Below, piece after piece: positions 1 to 12,500 of a DNA stretch of 64,000 nucleotides. Each line of letters opens with the position of its first letter. The first letter of the stretch is position 1. The translations under genes were made by a program, and so were the position numbers. The DNA is from Branchiostoma lanceolatum (Eukaryota; Chordata; Leptocardii; Amphioxiformes; Branchiostomatidae): NCBI RefSeq assembly GCF_035083965.1, contig NC_089727.1:18789269-18853268 (forward strand), read 5' to 3'. The notes under the pieces were generated by a model. It saw only the letters and a list, made by a program, of their open reading frames with translations. It searched no databases and had not been told where the DNA came from.

Positions 1-3000
1 AACCTACATTCCAGGCACTGTCGACTGATGATGGGTCAGTGGAGCAGGATTCAAGGTAAGACACGTTCTATATCTATAGATTGAGCTGTATACCACCTTC
101 GGTCGTTTGAGCGTTCTCTGTTGTGTAGTATGGACAGATTTTCAAGATCCAAAATTCATGTCATAGACCTCTTCATCTTTGAGTCCATATATTTACCAGC
201 AACATAATATCTAGAATGTCATAATACACTCGTCCATGTAAATCTCGTCCAATGTATTTATGTTTATGGAAGAAATCTGCAGATAGTAAATCTCGTATGG
301 GGACATAAATTCAAATTCTGATGTATATGTATATGTATATTGCCAATAAAACGGTGAGCGACTACAGACTGGAGCAATTGGAACTTGAATGTAAGTATAC
401 TGACTCCATGTACTGTTTCCTTACCAGAATACCACCAGCGTTTCGCGGTGTTTGGATGACTGGCAGCTCGCAATCTCATCGAATAGGTAAATTTACTTAT
501 TAGAATGCATACCTTTTCTGCTAGTGAATGATGACGATGGTATTTGCCATGAAGTAAGCAGATTCTGCATGATGTTGACATTTTCAATTAGTCCACTGGT
601 GTATCGACGTGTAACGATGTTACTTTTAGTCCTTCCCTCCATGGATAATGATATGAAAAATCTGAATGTACAGAAAACTCAGGTGGTGACGGCCCAGTGA
701 TACTTCAGCCAACGAGAGACCCTAGCAGTATGCGGACGATCGGTCCCGTGTTAGACACTATGGAGCTGGGGAGAGGACTGTGGCTAGACCAGTGTGACCG
801 TACTAGGAGCCAGCTGACGCCAAAACAACGGGTCATGGAGATGGTGAGGCTAGTAGAAAATCGTTACATGCTGGGAGCCGCGGTGGAAATGTGCTGCCCA
901 GAGTTTGTGGATTGCTTCCTGAGGGAGAAACGAGGTACGTTGTTGTCGATACTTAAAGAGAATGCGATCAAATATTTTCAATTGAACTACATTTGCTGCA
1001 ACCGCTTTGAAAAAAAAAGAAAACCTATCAATCTTAGCTTAACACGAAATCAATAAATAAGGCTTCCTGACTTGATAGTACCGGTATTTCGGCTCATACC
1101 TTATTACAGGCTGTTACTTTTTGTGTGGATTTTTGATTGATGATCATGAGTTATTTATAACTCGATTGTCTTTTCCAGGAAAGGAGCTTGTCATTCTCCA
1201 CACGGACGACTACACTGCCGAGTTTGTCCTGCCTCTCCAAGTAGCCGCTAGAGAGTCAGGAGTGTCCTGTCACGAAGAGACCATCAAGTCTACTGACTCC
1301 ATCACAGAGAAAACAGTGGAGCTCCTGCTCAACACAAACACCAGGATGGTTGCCTTGATCATCAGCCCTCAGACGCTACATCGCAACCATTGGTCGAAAC
1401 TCTCCTACGAGTTCCTGGTTAGGAACGAGAAGCTCCTGCTGCCCATCCTGCTGTACCCACCGGGCTCCAGAGACAGCATGGTCAGGGTGCTCCAGCACTG
1501 GGCTTCTGTTCTTGGCAACCTGGCATGGGAGGAGATAGAGATGGAAGGGGGGGCAGTGCCACTGAAGAGGTTGCGCGACATCGTAGACAAGGTAGTTACA
1601 TGTTTTATTTGGAAAAGCCAATCATCGTTTGCACGTGTGAATATTTTTGATGGATTGAAGTTTTTATCCACAACTTATTGCTAAATTTCTATTTTCCAGG
1701 TCATGACAGACGAAGAAAAGGGTGAGTTTATGATATTGATACCACAATTAATAATTATAACTTTCATCAGCGTACAACATTAACATGACTCATTGCCTCA
1801 TCACACGGTAACTACAAGTATATTTGACTACGAAACAATCGTTGAAACATGCAAACCTTTATCATCCTTACAATGGGACAAAGATTTGCATGTTACAATG
1901 GTTGTTTCAAGTCATATGTTGATGTTATACGCTGATGAAAGTTATGTTCAGCCTCCGTCAGGAGGTTTTACTTTTTGTTGTGTGTTTGAGTGTTCGCAGC
2001 AGTAACTCAAGTTGATGGATTGGTTTGAATTCGCTACGCGGGCATGAAGTGATGCACGAAAAATGAACGGGCGATTTAGCCCTCCCCCAGCAGCTTTTTC
2101 AGGTACTGCAGCATAATAGTTTTACCCCCTAGATGGTTGTTGAGTGGTATAGTTGATTTGCTACCAGCTGCTTGCCCGGTGAGGTGTGTTTAATAACGAC
2201 CTCAATGTAGGTCAATCTGATAACAGTATAGCTGGCTGCTTGTATTCCCATTTTTTCTGTGACACGTAGGTCTTTGGGCAGGGAAAATTTGTCAAAATCA
2301 TGCAAATCAGGACTAGACCCGTACTGTTAATGATAAAATTTGATGTATCAATTGTGTTCTATAATAGGAACTTCAAACAAATGCATTATGATACGAAGAA
2401 AGAGACGGAGATTTGGTAACATGTCATAGAAGTTATACAAAGGAAGGCCTCATTTTTATCATAAATAAGAAAATAGTATGTTACACATATGATGGATAAT
2501 TTTGATGTGATAATCACTACATTTGCAAGTTAGGCCAGCGATGACAATCAGATAGAGATAAAACTGTTGAAATTTGAAAAAATTCCACAACAAATTTATA
2601 ATTTCATTTTTCAAACTACAATAATTGTCTAATTGAGATTTGGGGTCTTTGAACTCCTGCTCAGTCAGTCAGTAGGTTGGTTGATGTATCTGTTGTAAAT
2701 ATTGAGCAGCTAAATGTTTGTAGTATGATTGTATTTAGTGCTATTCAATGACCTAAAGCATAAAACATTCAAGTGGCATAACAGACCACAAATGTCATTG
2801 TGATCCTCACAGATTTTCAGCAGATGTTAGGAAGCATCTTCAGTCGGCTGGACGAGACAGATGTAAGGCTACTGCTCCGGGTTTGGTCAGCACGTGTTGG
2901 CGATCATGAACAGGAAAGTCGAGGGATCGTGACGCCACAAGACTTGATGAGAGCAATGGTGAAACATGGGTACATCACAACTGGTGAGTAAATAGCCTTG

Positions 3001-6000
3001 CCAAACCCATCGATATCGCTACGGCATTAGATCTAGAACTGCAGGTTTTGATGCCACAAAACAACCAAAAGTTTTCTACAACCTGCTGTCACCTTTACCA
3101 CACCAGCATAGTAACAAGATACGTCATGCCAGCGGAAATTCATACAGTATGATGAAAACAAAAACAAACGCTTAATAGATCAAAATCCATATCTACAATG
3201 TACATGGAACAGTTTGCCATATGGCATTCGATCTTCTAGTAAGTCAAAGTTTCGGCAGGTGCTTCTTGTGTATATAAATCAGTCAATTTGATTATATGTA
3301 GTCTATAGATACTAGCTGGAATAACTTTTATAAAGTCCATGTTTATGTCCAAAAAGATTAGCTACCTGCAAATTCATGTATGATGGCTAATGGAATTAAT
3401 AGTATCCAAATATCCAATATGCCACATGAAGTGTGGCTGGAAACACTTAGTCTCCAATGAGACTCATGTAGACTTGACTGCGTTTCGTGTCACGTTTTTG
3501 GTATCTGCGTGAAGATAATGCCTTTTTTTACACTGCACACAAAACGTAGTCGTTCATTAAGGATACATGATGCCTATTTTGCCATTTCAGGTGACCTTGG
3601 AATGCTGGAGAAGGACATGATGGCGGCTGGGATCAGCCTCCCTGCTGTTGTGCGAGACATTCCAGGTTGGTGTCAAATTACCCAACACGAATCAAATTCC
3701 TACAATACCATCGATCATTACGATGACAAACCAATTGATTTCAATTCTATTGTGAAATCAACTGCCCTCGGTCCCCGACATTTCAAACGTTGATTCTTAC
3801 TTGTGATATTAAGATATGCCACATATAAGGTGCCAAATTGGGTTTTTAAAAGCCAGACAAGTTTTAAGTCGTCATAAAAACGCCACTTTGGCACCTTATA
3901 TGTGGCATATCTTAATGTCAGGAACGTCTTCAAACGGTAACGGAAGTTACAAAATGTGTACATTTCAGTGAGAACTGACGTTTAGTCCGTTTACAGCGTT
4001 CTACAAGAGGATGGCAGCCAGATGATTTGCGTAAAACATATTCTAACAAAGGTTGTCTTTTGCACGTAACAAATTGTCTTTATTGTATTTTTTTTAGGAA
4101 TACCCAGCGAGCTGCATCACGCAAAGACAGCAAAGGCTTTTGTGGGACCAACGGGTGGTGAGATTGAAATTCCCGGTTTTGCCAAGCTAAGTGTGCCATC
4201 AGGCATCCTCCAGCGAGAAACGTCAGTTAGTGTCTCTATCGTAGACATCCCTGGTATTCTAAGGGGTCAGGGAGGCGTCAACTGGATCTCCGGCTACCCC
4301 TGGTCCCTGTGTGAAGACGTATGTCCACGTGAGCTACTGGATCAGGTGCTGTTCTCTCCGGCTATCGACGTCAACCTACACGGTGCACAGCTTGATGGAC
4401 CCATGGAGCTACAGACGTGGCGGCCTCCTGGTTCTGAAGGCATGAAATGTATTCTACTTAAGCATTTTGATGGAGAAGGCTGGGCAGATATCACAGCTTC
4501 AACCACACATCAGATACATTCTGACAAAGTGTCCATATTTCTGCACGCCTTCTGTCCCCTGTGTGTGTTGTGGACCAAGCTTGCTGATGTAGGACAGATG
4601 ATGACATACGTGCTGTCGTTAAGAACCTTAAATTGTCGATTTTCCGCGTACATCAAGCCACACGAAGAGGACGTGGATTTCCATGTTGTCTGTAGAGACA
4701 AGGGTGTTACGAAAGACGACTACCTCCCTGGCTTCACCATGTGTGGAAGCAACAAAGCAATGTTCGACCTTTATCATAGGAATGATATTGAAGTTGCTGT
4801 CCATGTTCAAAAAGGCCAGAAGGAATCCATGAAAATAGAACTACGTGCCAATCTCTGTTGTGAGGAAGACGGACAGAACGTTCAAATGTTTCTGGACAGA
4901 CCGAACAAGAAACATGTGAAGGGTGACGTCATCATAAAGTGTATCCATGAGCAACCACCTCGGACCGTTTGTGAGTTCAAGTTCCGGGAGGTAGGATCTT
5001 CTAAGGAGTGATATCACCGAACAATATGTATTTTGAAGCAGGAGTTGTTAGAATAACCGCTTAGGATCACAGCACACAGCTTATATAGCTTAGTGTTTAA
5101 TACCAAACACTACTTAATATGGAATTTAGTTCTGTCAAGAACATCCTTCTGCAATTGTACCCAACTATTTTTCTGGTTTCGCCATGTTTCTGATATAATA
5201 TTTTGTGTTTTCCCCGTTTTAGGAAGGTCGTGTTTCTAACAGTGAGTACATTATGCTCTTTTGTAAAAGTAATGTATTAAGATATCAAATTAGTACTGAT
5301 ATAACGGACAAGCCTAGGAATGGCAATGTGCTAATGTTTCATTTTTCTGTAATGACAATCTGTTAATAACTCAGTGTAATTATTTTACTGTAACTTTGTC
5401 AGTAGCTCGTTGAAGAGGTTCATCAGTCACGTATAATCACAGTTACAAGAATATTCTTCGAACAGCAACTTTGTAGCTGTGATTTTGTATAAATTGAAAT
5501 GTAAAAAAGTGATTAGCAATCTCGCGACTTAAGATAGACTGATAAACTGAATATTATCTATTACCTAAAAACCACGTTTAACTTAACGTTACAGGATACC
5601 TGCAAAGTCACTGATAGCAATGAAAGTCTATGGTGACTACTCACCACGTTTTTGGTTATAGTTTTGCTCATATACACCTAACATTATTATTTCTTTATCT
5701 GTCTTGATAATTCACCAGGATTAATGACTACGTTTGCGTTCGTGTTCCTGCATACTTGTTAGGTGATGGTAACAGGACTAATGACCACCATCCTGACACA
5801 TCCCAACCTCATGCTGGGTCTAGTGGCATGCCAACTGAATCTAGTGCCCAAGGTGAGAATCCAAATACATGTATACCCAGATTATGGCACCCTTAGATTT
5901 GCATTAAGGTCGTTCAGCTTTATACTAATTAAAGCAACTGATACAATATCAACTCTAATTTTCAACCATTAAACTTGCAGATGTACGTGAGACGGCTAGT

Positions 6001-7730
6001 GAAGGAGAGGACCCTCATCCAAACGGAGGTCCGACAGGGGCTGAAGCACCCACCTCTCCGAAAGAAGGTAAGGATTCAATGTTTGTCTTAGACAAGCTGT
6101 TATAACAGCAAGTTGTTTACCGAAATTGCTTAGTCGTCCCAAAGTATAGAGGGTTTGCACTGTACATCACACTGCAGCATTGTTTTAGCGAAATATTCCA
6201 ACTTTGATACAGAGGCTACTTTACGCATGTAGTAAAGAAGTGTGTAGATAAGATATGTCACATTTGGCTGATAAGTTTTAAGAGAACGAAAGGTCTTGTG
6301 AGTGAAGCTACTGGTGCTAAAGCCATTACCAGGTATTTACTAATAGATAAAATGCTGTACTTGTACTTGTACTAACAACAGGGCGAATAAGCTTCTTGGG
6401 AAGCTACGCGTGCATCGTAATAAAAAATAAACACCTCAAACTCAATCTTTTTCTATGGACCGAGGCTCAAAATTATTAAAAATCATAGTTTGCTACTTTT
6501 TATGATATTGATAATCTATCTGCAACATTTTTTTTCATTTCGCTACTTAAAGGGTACAAACCCGTGGTGTTGATGATCAACGACGAGTATGGAACATCGA
6601 ATGGGGGAACGTCCACTATTCATAGACAGATGGCGTGCTTAATGGCTTCCAAAGGTGCAAAGGTCTACAGCACAGTATTAGAGGCGAACCAGAAGGATGT
6701 GGATGATGCAGCTGCTGATGGGGTTCAGCTGATCTTCCCCAACACATTTGAGGGTGACGACAGAAAGCCTGACCTTAAATGGCTAACCTTTGACCACCAG
6801 AATCGGTATCCGAAGCTGCCACCACATGTAGACTTCGTCGTCGGACATGTAAACATCACAAGCCGCGCAGCAAGAGAGATCAAGGAGCAACGCCTTCCTG
6901 ACGCAAAACTCGTCCAAGTCACGCACGTTATCCCAGAAGACGTCGCACACTACAAGAGTGAAGAGAAGGAGTTGAGCATAGAGGAAGAGAGAGCCGCTAT
7001 CCTGGAAGACCTACAGCATGCTGATGTGATAGTCTCAGTGGGCCCACGCTTGTATGACTACTACAAAAATGAGACAAGAGAGGAAGAACGGCATCAAGAG
7101 TTTTTGCCTGAGCCGTCTGCCATCTTCAAGAACACGAAAGTGAAGTACATCGACACGGAAGTGAAAGCAGTTCTGTCCACTGGCGGGGTGGAGAGGGTGA
7201 AAGGCTACGATCTTGCAGCGAATAGCATGGGCAAGGTGATTGATGAGCTACCCAACACAAAGTGGCGAGGCCGTGGCATCAGGCGTGAAGATTTTTCAGA
7301 AAGTAAAGCAATCATCCAAGCCAACATGGACAAGGGTAAATTCAACTTCACTCCAATGAAATACGGTACCCAGGAAGAGCTGAGCAAAGACATGCAGCAG
7401 GCCCATGTCGTTCTGATGCCGTCACGTGCAGAGCCATTCGGACTGGTTGGTCTGGAGGCTATCGCTGCAGGGGTCCCAGTCCTGATCTCCCACAAGTCTG
7501 GTCTTGCGAGGTTCTTGGAGACACAGGATCCTGAGTTCGACCGAACGATCGTAGAGATCGAAGACAACGATGAAGAAGCCGCCCAAACCCTGGCTAAGAG
7601 AATCATCAAGGTTCTGAAGAATAGCGAAAGGGAGTTTAAAGCCGCACAAAGTTTGAAGGAAAAACTTTTGGCCTCACCGCACTACTGGGCTGCTTCACAC
7701 TCCAAGTTCCTGGAAATATTTGGCCTCTAG
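1..7730 (+). CDS. TIR-like / DED / ZU5 / UPA-like / GT4 glycosyltransferase fusion protein (5' partial)
   Basis: The gene enters from the left edge. Exons by splice signal and phase: 1-55, 428-486, 683-934, 1179-1591, 1700-1721, 2813-2983, 3591-3665, 4098-4990, 5223-5241, 5763-5852, 5981-6067, 6553-7730 (stop TAG). They give at least 1103 residues. Domains, counted from the first in-frame codon in the window: TIR-like fold ~122-260 (KELVILHTDD, VALIISPQTL, HWSKLSYEF, LLLPILLYP); DED ~267-348 (helices around DETDVRLLLRVW and TPQDLMRAMVKHGYI); ZU5 ~355-500 (VGPTGGEIEIPG, LSVPSGIL); UPA-like ~510-646; a Ser/Pro/Gly-rich linker 647-711; GT4-type GT-B glycosyltransferase 712-1103. The last has the Gly-rich N-terminal motif (GGTSTIHRQMA) and an intact EX7E motif (EPFGLVGLE, 7431-7457). 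The death-fold and ZU5 parts suggest assembly-driven cytoplasmic signalling; the GT part suggests sugar transfer. Substrate is unknown. Exons of 22 and 19 nt make internal skipping easy to miss. GT4, ZU5 and DED calls are firm; the TIR call is moderate. Confidence 0.85.
3808..3916. mobile_element. Short palindromic MITE in an intron of the TIR/DED/GT4 gene
   Basis: About 31 bp at the left end (attaagatatgccacatata...) is repeated inverted at the right end (...tatatgtggcatatcttaat), leaving a loop of roughly 45 bp. Both ends carry TTAA, which could be the target duplication. It lies between the exons ending at 3665 and starting at 4098. Confidence 0.7.
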
Positions 7731-9540
7731 GTCTGTTGCCTTCAGGCTGCCCAGAGTGCAGAATGTATTCAGCTAGTGGATTTCAGAGTGTTTCATTGCA
7801 ATTTAATATTAATAACTTTAATGCAAGTTCATGCCCGAAGGCTAATTGCAGACAAACAAGTACATGGGAATACATGGGAATCATGGGAATATTAGTCAAG
7901 AACATGGAACTCTTAAAAGATGGTGACTTTCTGTTTCTGACAATCATCATATGCTACGTGCTCTTTATGCTGAAACAGTTCAACATCGATATCATGTCTT
8001 CCTGTAGCTGTGTACCTTCCCTTGATATAGAGCTGATTAATTGTATAGTAACTTTACTCTCCCAGTTCAAGTTAATCATTTCATCTAATCCTAAGCTTGT
8101 TTGTTCAATTTCAGATGTTAAGGAACTTGCAGAATTGTGTAATAGGTATTCTTTTGTATGCTTTGTAAATATATATATCATATATTGTATATAATATATA
8201 TTTTATGTATGTATAGATGACTGAATGTATAGTCTTGTACATATTTCTTTATATATAAATATATGTGTGTAAATTGTTTTCTAGAACTTGTGGCAAAAAT
8301 GATGCTAAAGAATAAACATGTAAAGTCCAATAATCTTTGGCTCAGATCAGAAAGTAACACATGACAACTTAATCAAACCATTCATCTGTCTTTCATTTAT
8401 TCAATCCATATGCTATGATTACATTTCTAACAACCACCTGGTCATCCCACTATTTCCTTACTAACTACAAAATGCAAGAATGGAACTTTATCAGGCCTAA
8501 AACAACTACAACACTACTTTGGAAACTAACATGTGGAAAATATATAACTGCGAAAACAAAAATAGATTATGCCCCAAAACAGTACCTCCTTATGAATCTG
8601 TTTGTCATATATGACTATTGACTTTGAGAGGTCCAAGCAGAGGTTCGGCTCCGGCTCGTTTTAACGTTCTTTTTTACTAAGGGACACTCCATATTTTGTG
8701 AGAAAACAGACACAGATATACTCTGAGAAGTACGTTCATTTTTCATAGAGGTAACAATCCCATTTGTGCACATAACACAGTCGCATCAAGTTAATATAAT
8801 AGTTAAACGTTATTTTGGGATGCTCCATTTTTAACGGGTGATTTTTGAACAGTCGCTTTTACATTCTACACATATAAGTGATGCCACAAAACAAGGAATA
8901 CAGCCTTTACTTTAGATGGCATGTATTGTAGCCGTTTCTCTCTTTTCCTTAAACACCTGCTACAAAAAATAATAATCCTAATGATATCAACCTAATAAAA
9001 TTGATCCTAATGATAATAATCTATTAATAATAACCTAGCAAAAATAATCCTAATCCGAGTAATAATTAGCTAATGATTACAATAATGATTATAACAGCGA
9101 CGGTAATGATGTTGATTACGATGATGGTAAACATAATAATTTTTTGGCAAAATCATGCCCGAAGACAAATTGTAAACAAAACACTGTTTAAAAGGTGTTC
9201 ATACATGTACTTCACAGAGTAGAAAAATGAACTATATATAAAGGAATTCAAAGCAAAATGACATGTATTCTAAATATACATGTCTACTTATGATAAGCCA
9301 TTTGGAAGATTTTACTTCTTTTCTGCATACAGTGGAAGATAAATTGTCCACCATTTGGGTTCATAAACGACGTAAATATGTAAAAAGCATAGAGAATTTT
9401 TTTTTTTTTTTACATTTCAATGAATAGCTTGCTCTCCTTTAGAATTGTGATCATTGACAGATACGATGTAGTTCATCTTCCACTGCCTTCCCCGTACAGT
9501 ATTAACATGTTCTCTCGTCAATAGGCATTTTTTTTTCAAG
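7731..9540. other. 3' flank between two convergent genes; no gene seen
   Basis: AT-rich spacer between the stop of the glycosyltransferase fusion (+) and the stop of the P450 (-). A candidate polyadenylation hexamer AATAAA lies at 8311-8316, about 580 bp past the + strand stop, so 7731-8330 is probably 3' UTR. A TA-rich patch covers 8168-8265, a T run lies at 9400-9411, and 8960-9070 has many AATAAT-like steps. No coding exon was recognised. Confidence 0.6.
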
Positions 9541-12500
9541 CTATCCGCGTGGAACGGCGCACAGTTCAAAGGGGAAAGGCGCATTGATGGGTGCAATGGG
9601 CAGCCTGAGCGTTCCCAACATGGATGGCTCAGGTGCGCCCTCTGGCAGGTGGAAGGTGAAACGCTGCATCAGGGAGACGAACAGCATGAAGAGCTCCATC
9701 TTGGCCAGATGTTCACCAAGACATACTCGGTGGCCTGAAGAAATCGGGGTCAACAGAAAAATGGTCAATAGATCAGAATTGTAATGTGTCCACCCAAACA
9801 CGTCCAAAAAATGGTAAACTGGTCAGAATTGTGATGTGTCCATCCAATCACGTCCCAAAAATGGTAAAACAAGTCAGAATTGTGATTGTTCCATTCAACA
9901 GGTCAAAAATGGTAAACAGGTCAGTCATATTGCGATGTCTCCATCCAAACACGTCACAAAAATGGTAAACAGATTAGAATTGTGATGTCTCCATCCAAAC
10001 ACGTCACAAAAATGGTAAGCAGATCAGAATTGTGATGTGTCCATCCAATCACGTCACAAAAATTGTAAACAGATCAAAATCGTGATGTGTCCATCAAACA
10101 CGTCCCAAAAATGGTTAACAGATCAAAATTGTTATGTGTCCATCAAATCACGTCACAAAAATGGTAAACAGATCAGAATTGTGATGTGTCCATCCAATCA
10201 CGTCACAAAAATGGTAAACAGGTCAGAACTGCGATGTCTCCATCCAATCACGTCACAAAAATGGTAAACAGATCAGAATTGCGATGTCTCCATCCATTCA
10301 CGTCACAAAAATGGTAAACAGGTCAGAATTGTGATGTCTCCATCCAATCACGTCACAAAAAGTGTAAACAGATCAAAATTGTGATGTGTCCATCCAATCA
10401 CGTCACAAAAATGTTAGATGGATCAGAATTGTGATGTCTCCATCCAATCACGTCACAAAAATTGTAAACAGATCAAAATTGTGATGTGTCCATCAAACAC
10501 GTCCCAAAAATGGTTGATAGATCAAAATTGTTATGTGTCCATCCAATCACGTCACAAAAAGGTAAACAGATCAGAATTGTGATGTGTTCATCCAATCACG
10601 TCACAAAAATGGTTAATAGGTCAGAATTATGATGTGTCCATCCAACACGTCACAAAAATGGTTAACAGATCAAAACTGTGATGTGTCCATCAATCACGTC
10701 ACAAAAATGGTAAACAGACTAGAATTGCGATGTCTCCATCCAATCACGTCACAAAATGTTAAACAGATTAGAATCGCGATGTCTCCATCCAATCACGTCA
10801 CAAAAATGGTAAACAGGTCAGTATTGTGATGTCTCCATCCAATCACGTCACAAAAATGGTAAACAGATCAAGATTGTGATGTGTCCATCCAATCACGTCA
10901 CAAAAAATGCTCACAGATCAGAATTGTAATGTGTCCATCGAACAGATCACCAAAAAAATGGTAAACAGATGGACAGGCTATATCGATGGCTGACTAAGCA
11001 ATGGGAGAGACTGACTGACTGACTGACTGACTGACTGACTGACTGACTGACTGACTGACTGACTGACTGACTGACTGACTGACTGACTGACTGACTGACC
11101 TCGGTATAATGTTATAACTTCTATAAGTCCGCCGGGTCATTTGCTATAACCTACAACAACAATATTAATGGCAAATAAAATAAAAAAAACTGAGTGAGCG
11201 AAGCAAACTGGTAGATAGATACAACGAATGGCCTCAACGTGGGCTCATGGTAGATGTATACAGCTGACTCACCGGTACTAAACGGGATGATCGCCTCGTG
11301 TTTGACGAAGTTTCCGTCCAGATCCAGGAAACGTTCCGGTTGGAACTTGTTCGGCTCTGGGAACAGCTGAGGGTCCATGTGCACCGACCACAGGTTGACC
11401 TGTAACACATCACGTATTACATGGATGGGTGAACGATAAAATGGTCCACTGTATCTGTATGAATGGACCTCTGTATCTGTATCTATGTAACGTTAGCAGG
11501 TATGTCCCTGAAGCTCAATTGGTAGCGGCTTGAGCCTCCTGTTTCCAATCAGTTGGATCCGGGAGACCCCGGATCGAATCCCGGGAAGGGTATCCTTGTC
11601 GGAGCTGCACCGTCTTTCGGAAGAGCCGAAAAATGGGGGTCCCGTGTTCGAGGAGGTGCCTCGAGTGCGTTACAACAGCCTCATTACTCACATGGGTACC
11701 TACTGGCTGAAATACTACAACCTGGTGAACAACTGTTACACACCCGTTTCACAGGCACGCGGAGCGGCAGTAGCTGGTTTTAGTATTACACTGGACGACC
11801 TGTCTAACAAACACATCTACCATTCTAACTGCATACATGATATCGAATGAGGATGCCTCTACAGTACTCGACAGTAACGAGTTCCACTCAAGGATAGGGC
11901 CGATTATTAAATAAATGAATGACAGAGGGAAAAAAGGGACAGTAATAAACATGGATTTAAAGACAGGTGAATAAAATGAAAATGGTCGGATGGATTGATG
12001 AATAAAAAATTCCTGAAAGAATGGACTGGAAAGAATGTAAAGAAGTACGGACTGCCTGAAGGAGGGGTATATACGTCATTGGGTAGGTAGATTGGGTGCC
12101 AAACGGCTAATTCAGTTTGCTAAGGCCACACCAATTTATTCTTGGTTAATGGAATGAAAAAATAAGGGGGTCAGGTGCAAGTTTTCACCCCAGCCTTCTG
12201 TTTTCTGTACTTTTCATGATTTTTTTTGCTAAAATTAAAATTGAAAATCCGTTAACCAAGAAGTTAAATTGTTGTGGCCTAAAGGTTAAAACGAATACAG
12301 AAATAAATACTTGGATAGATGGATGGATCAATGTAATAGATAGAATTCTAAAAAAACACTAAAACAAACATTTTTCATACCATAATGGCCGCCTCCTGAG
12401 GGATGTTGTAGCCATTGAGGATAGTGTCCCTGGACATGCCATGAATAACGAGGGGCACGATGGGTTTCATTCGCAGGACTTCCGCTAGGGTCGCATTCGT

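Noticed and set aside
4142-5011. Stand-alone ZU5 gene ending at 5011
   Set aside because: Its start is at an acceptor (4098) and its last codons lie beyond a donor at 4991; phase links it to flanking exons. Kept only as a possible short isoform.
9786-10829. Short open frames reading repeated SNHVTKMVNRSEL-type peptides
   Set aside because: They are the translated 50-bp minisatellite inside a P450 intron; no start context, splice or conservation signal.
9760-10970. CRISPR-like array
   Set aside because: Units abut directly with no unique spacers, and the host is a eukaryote.
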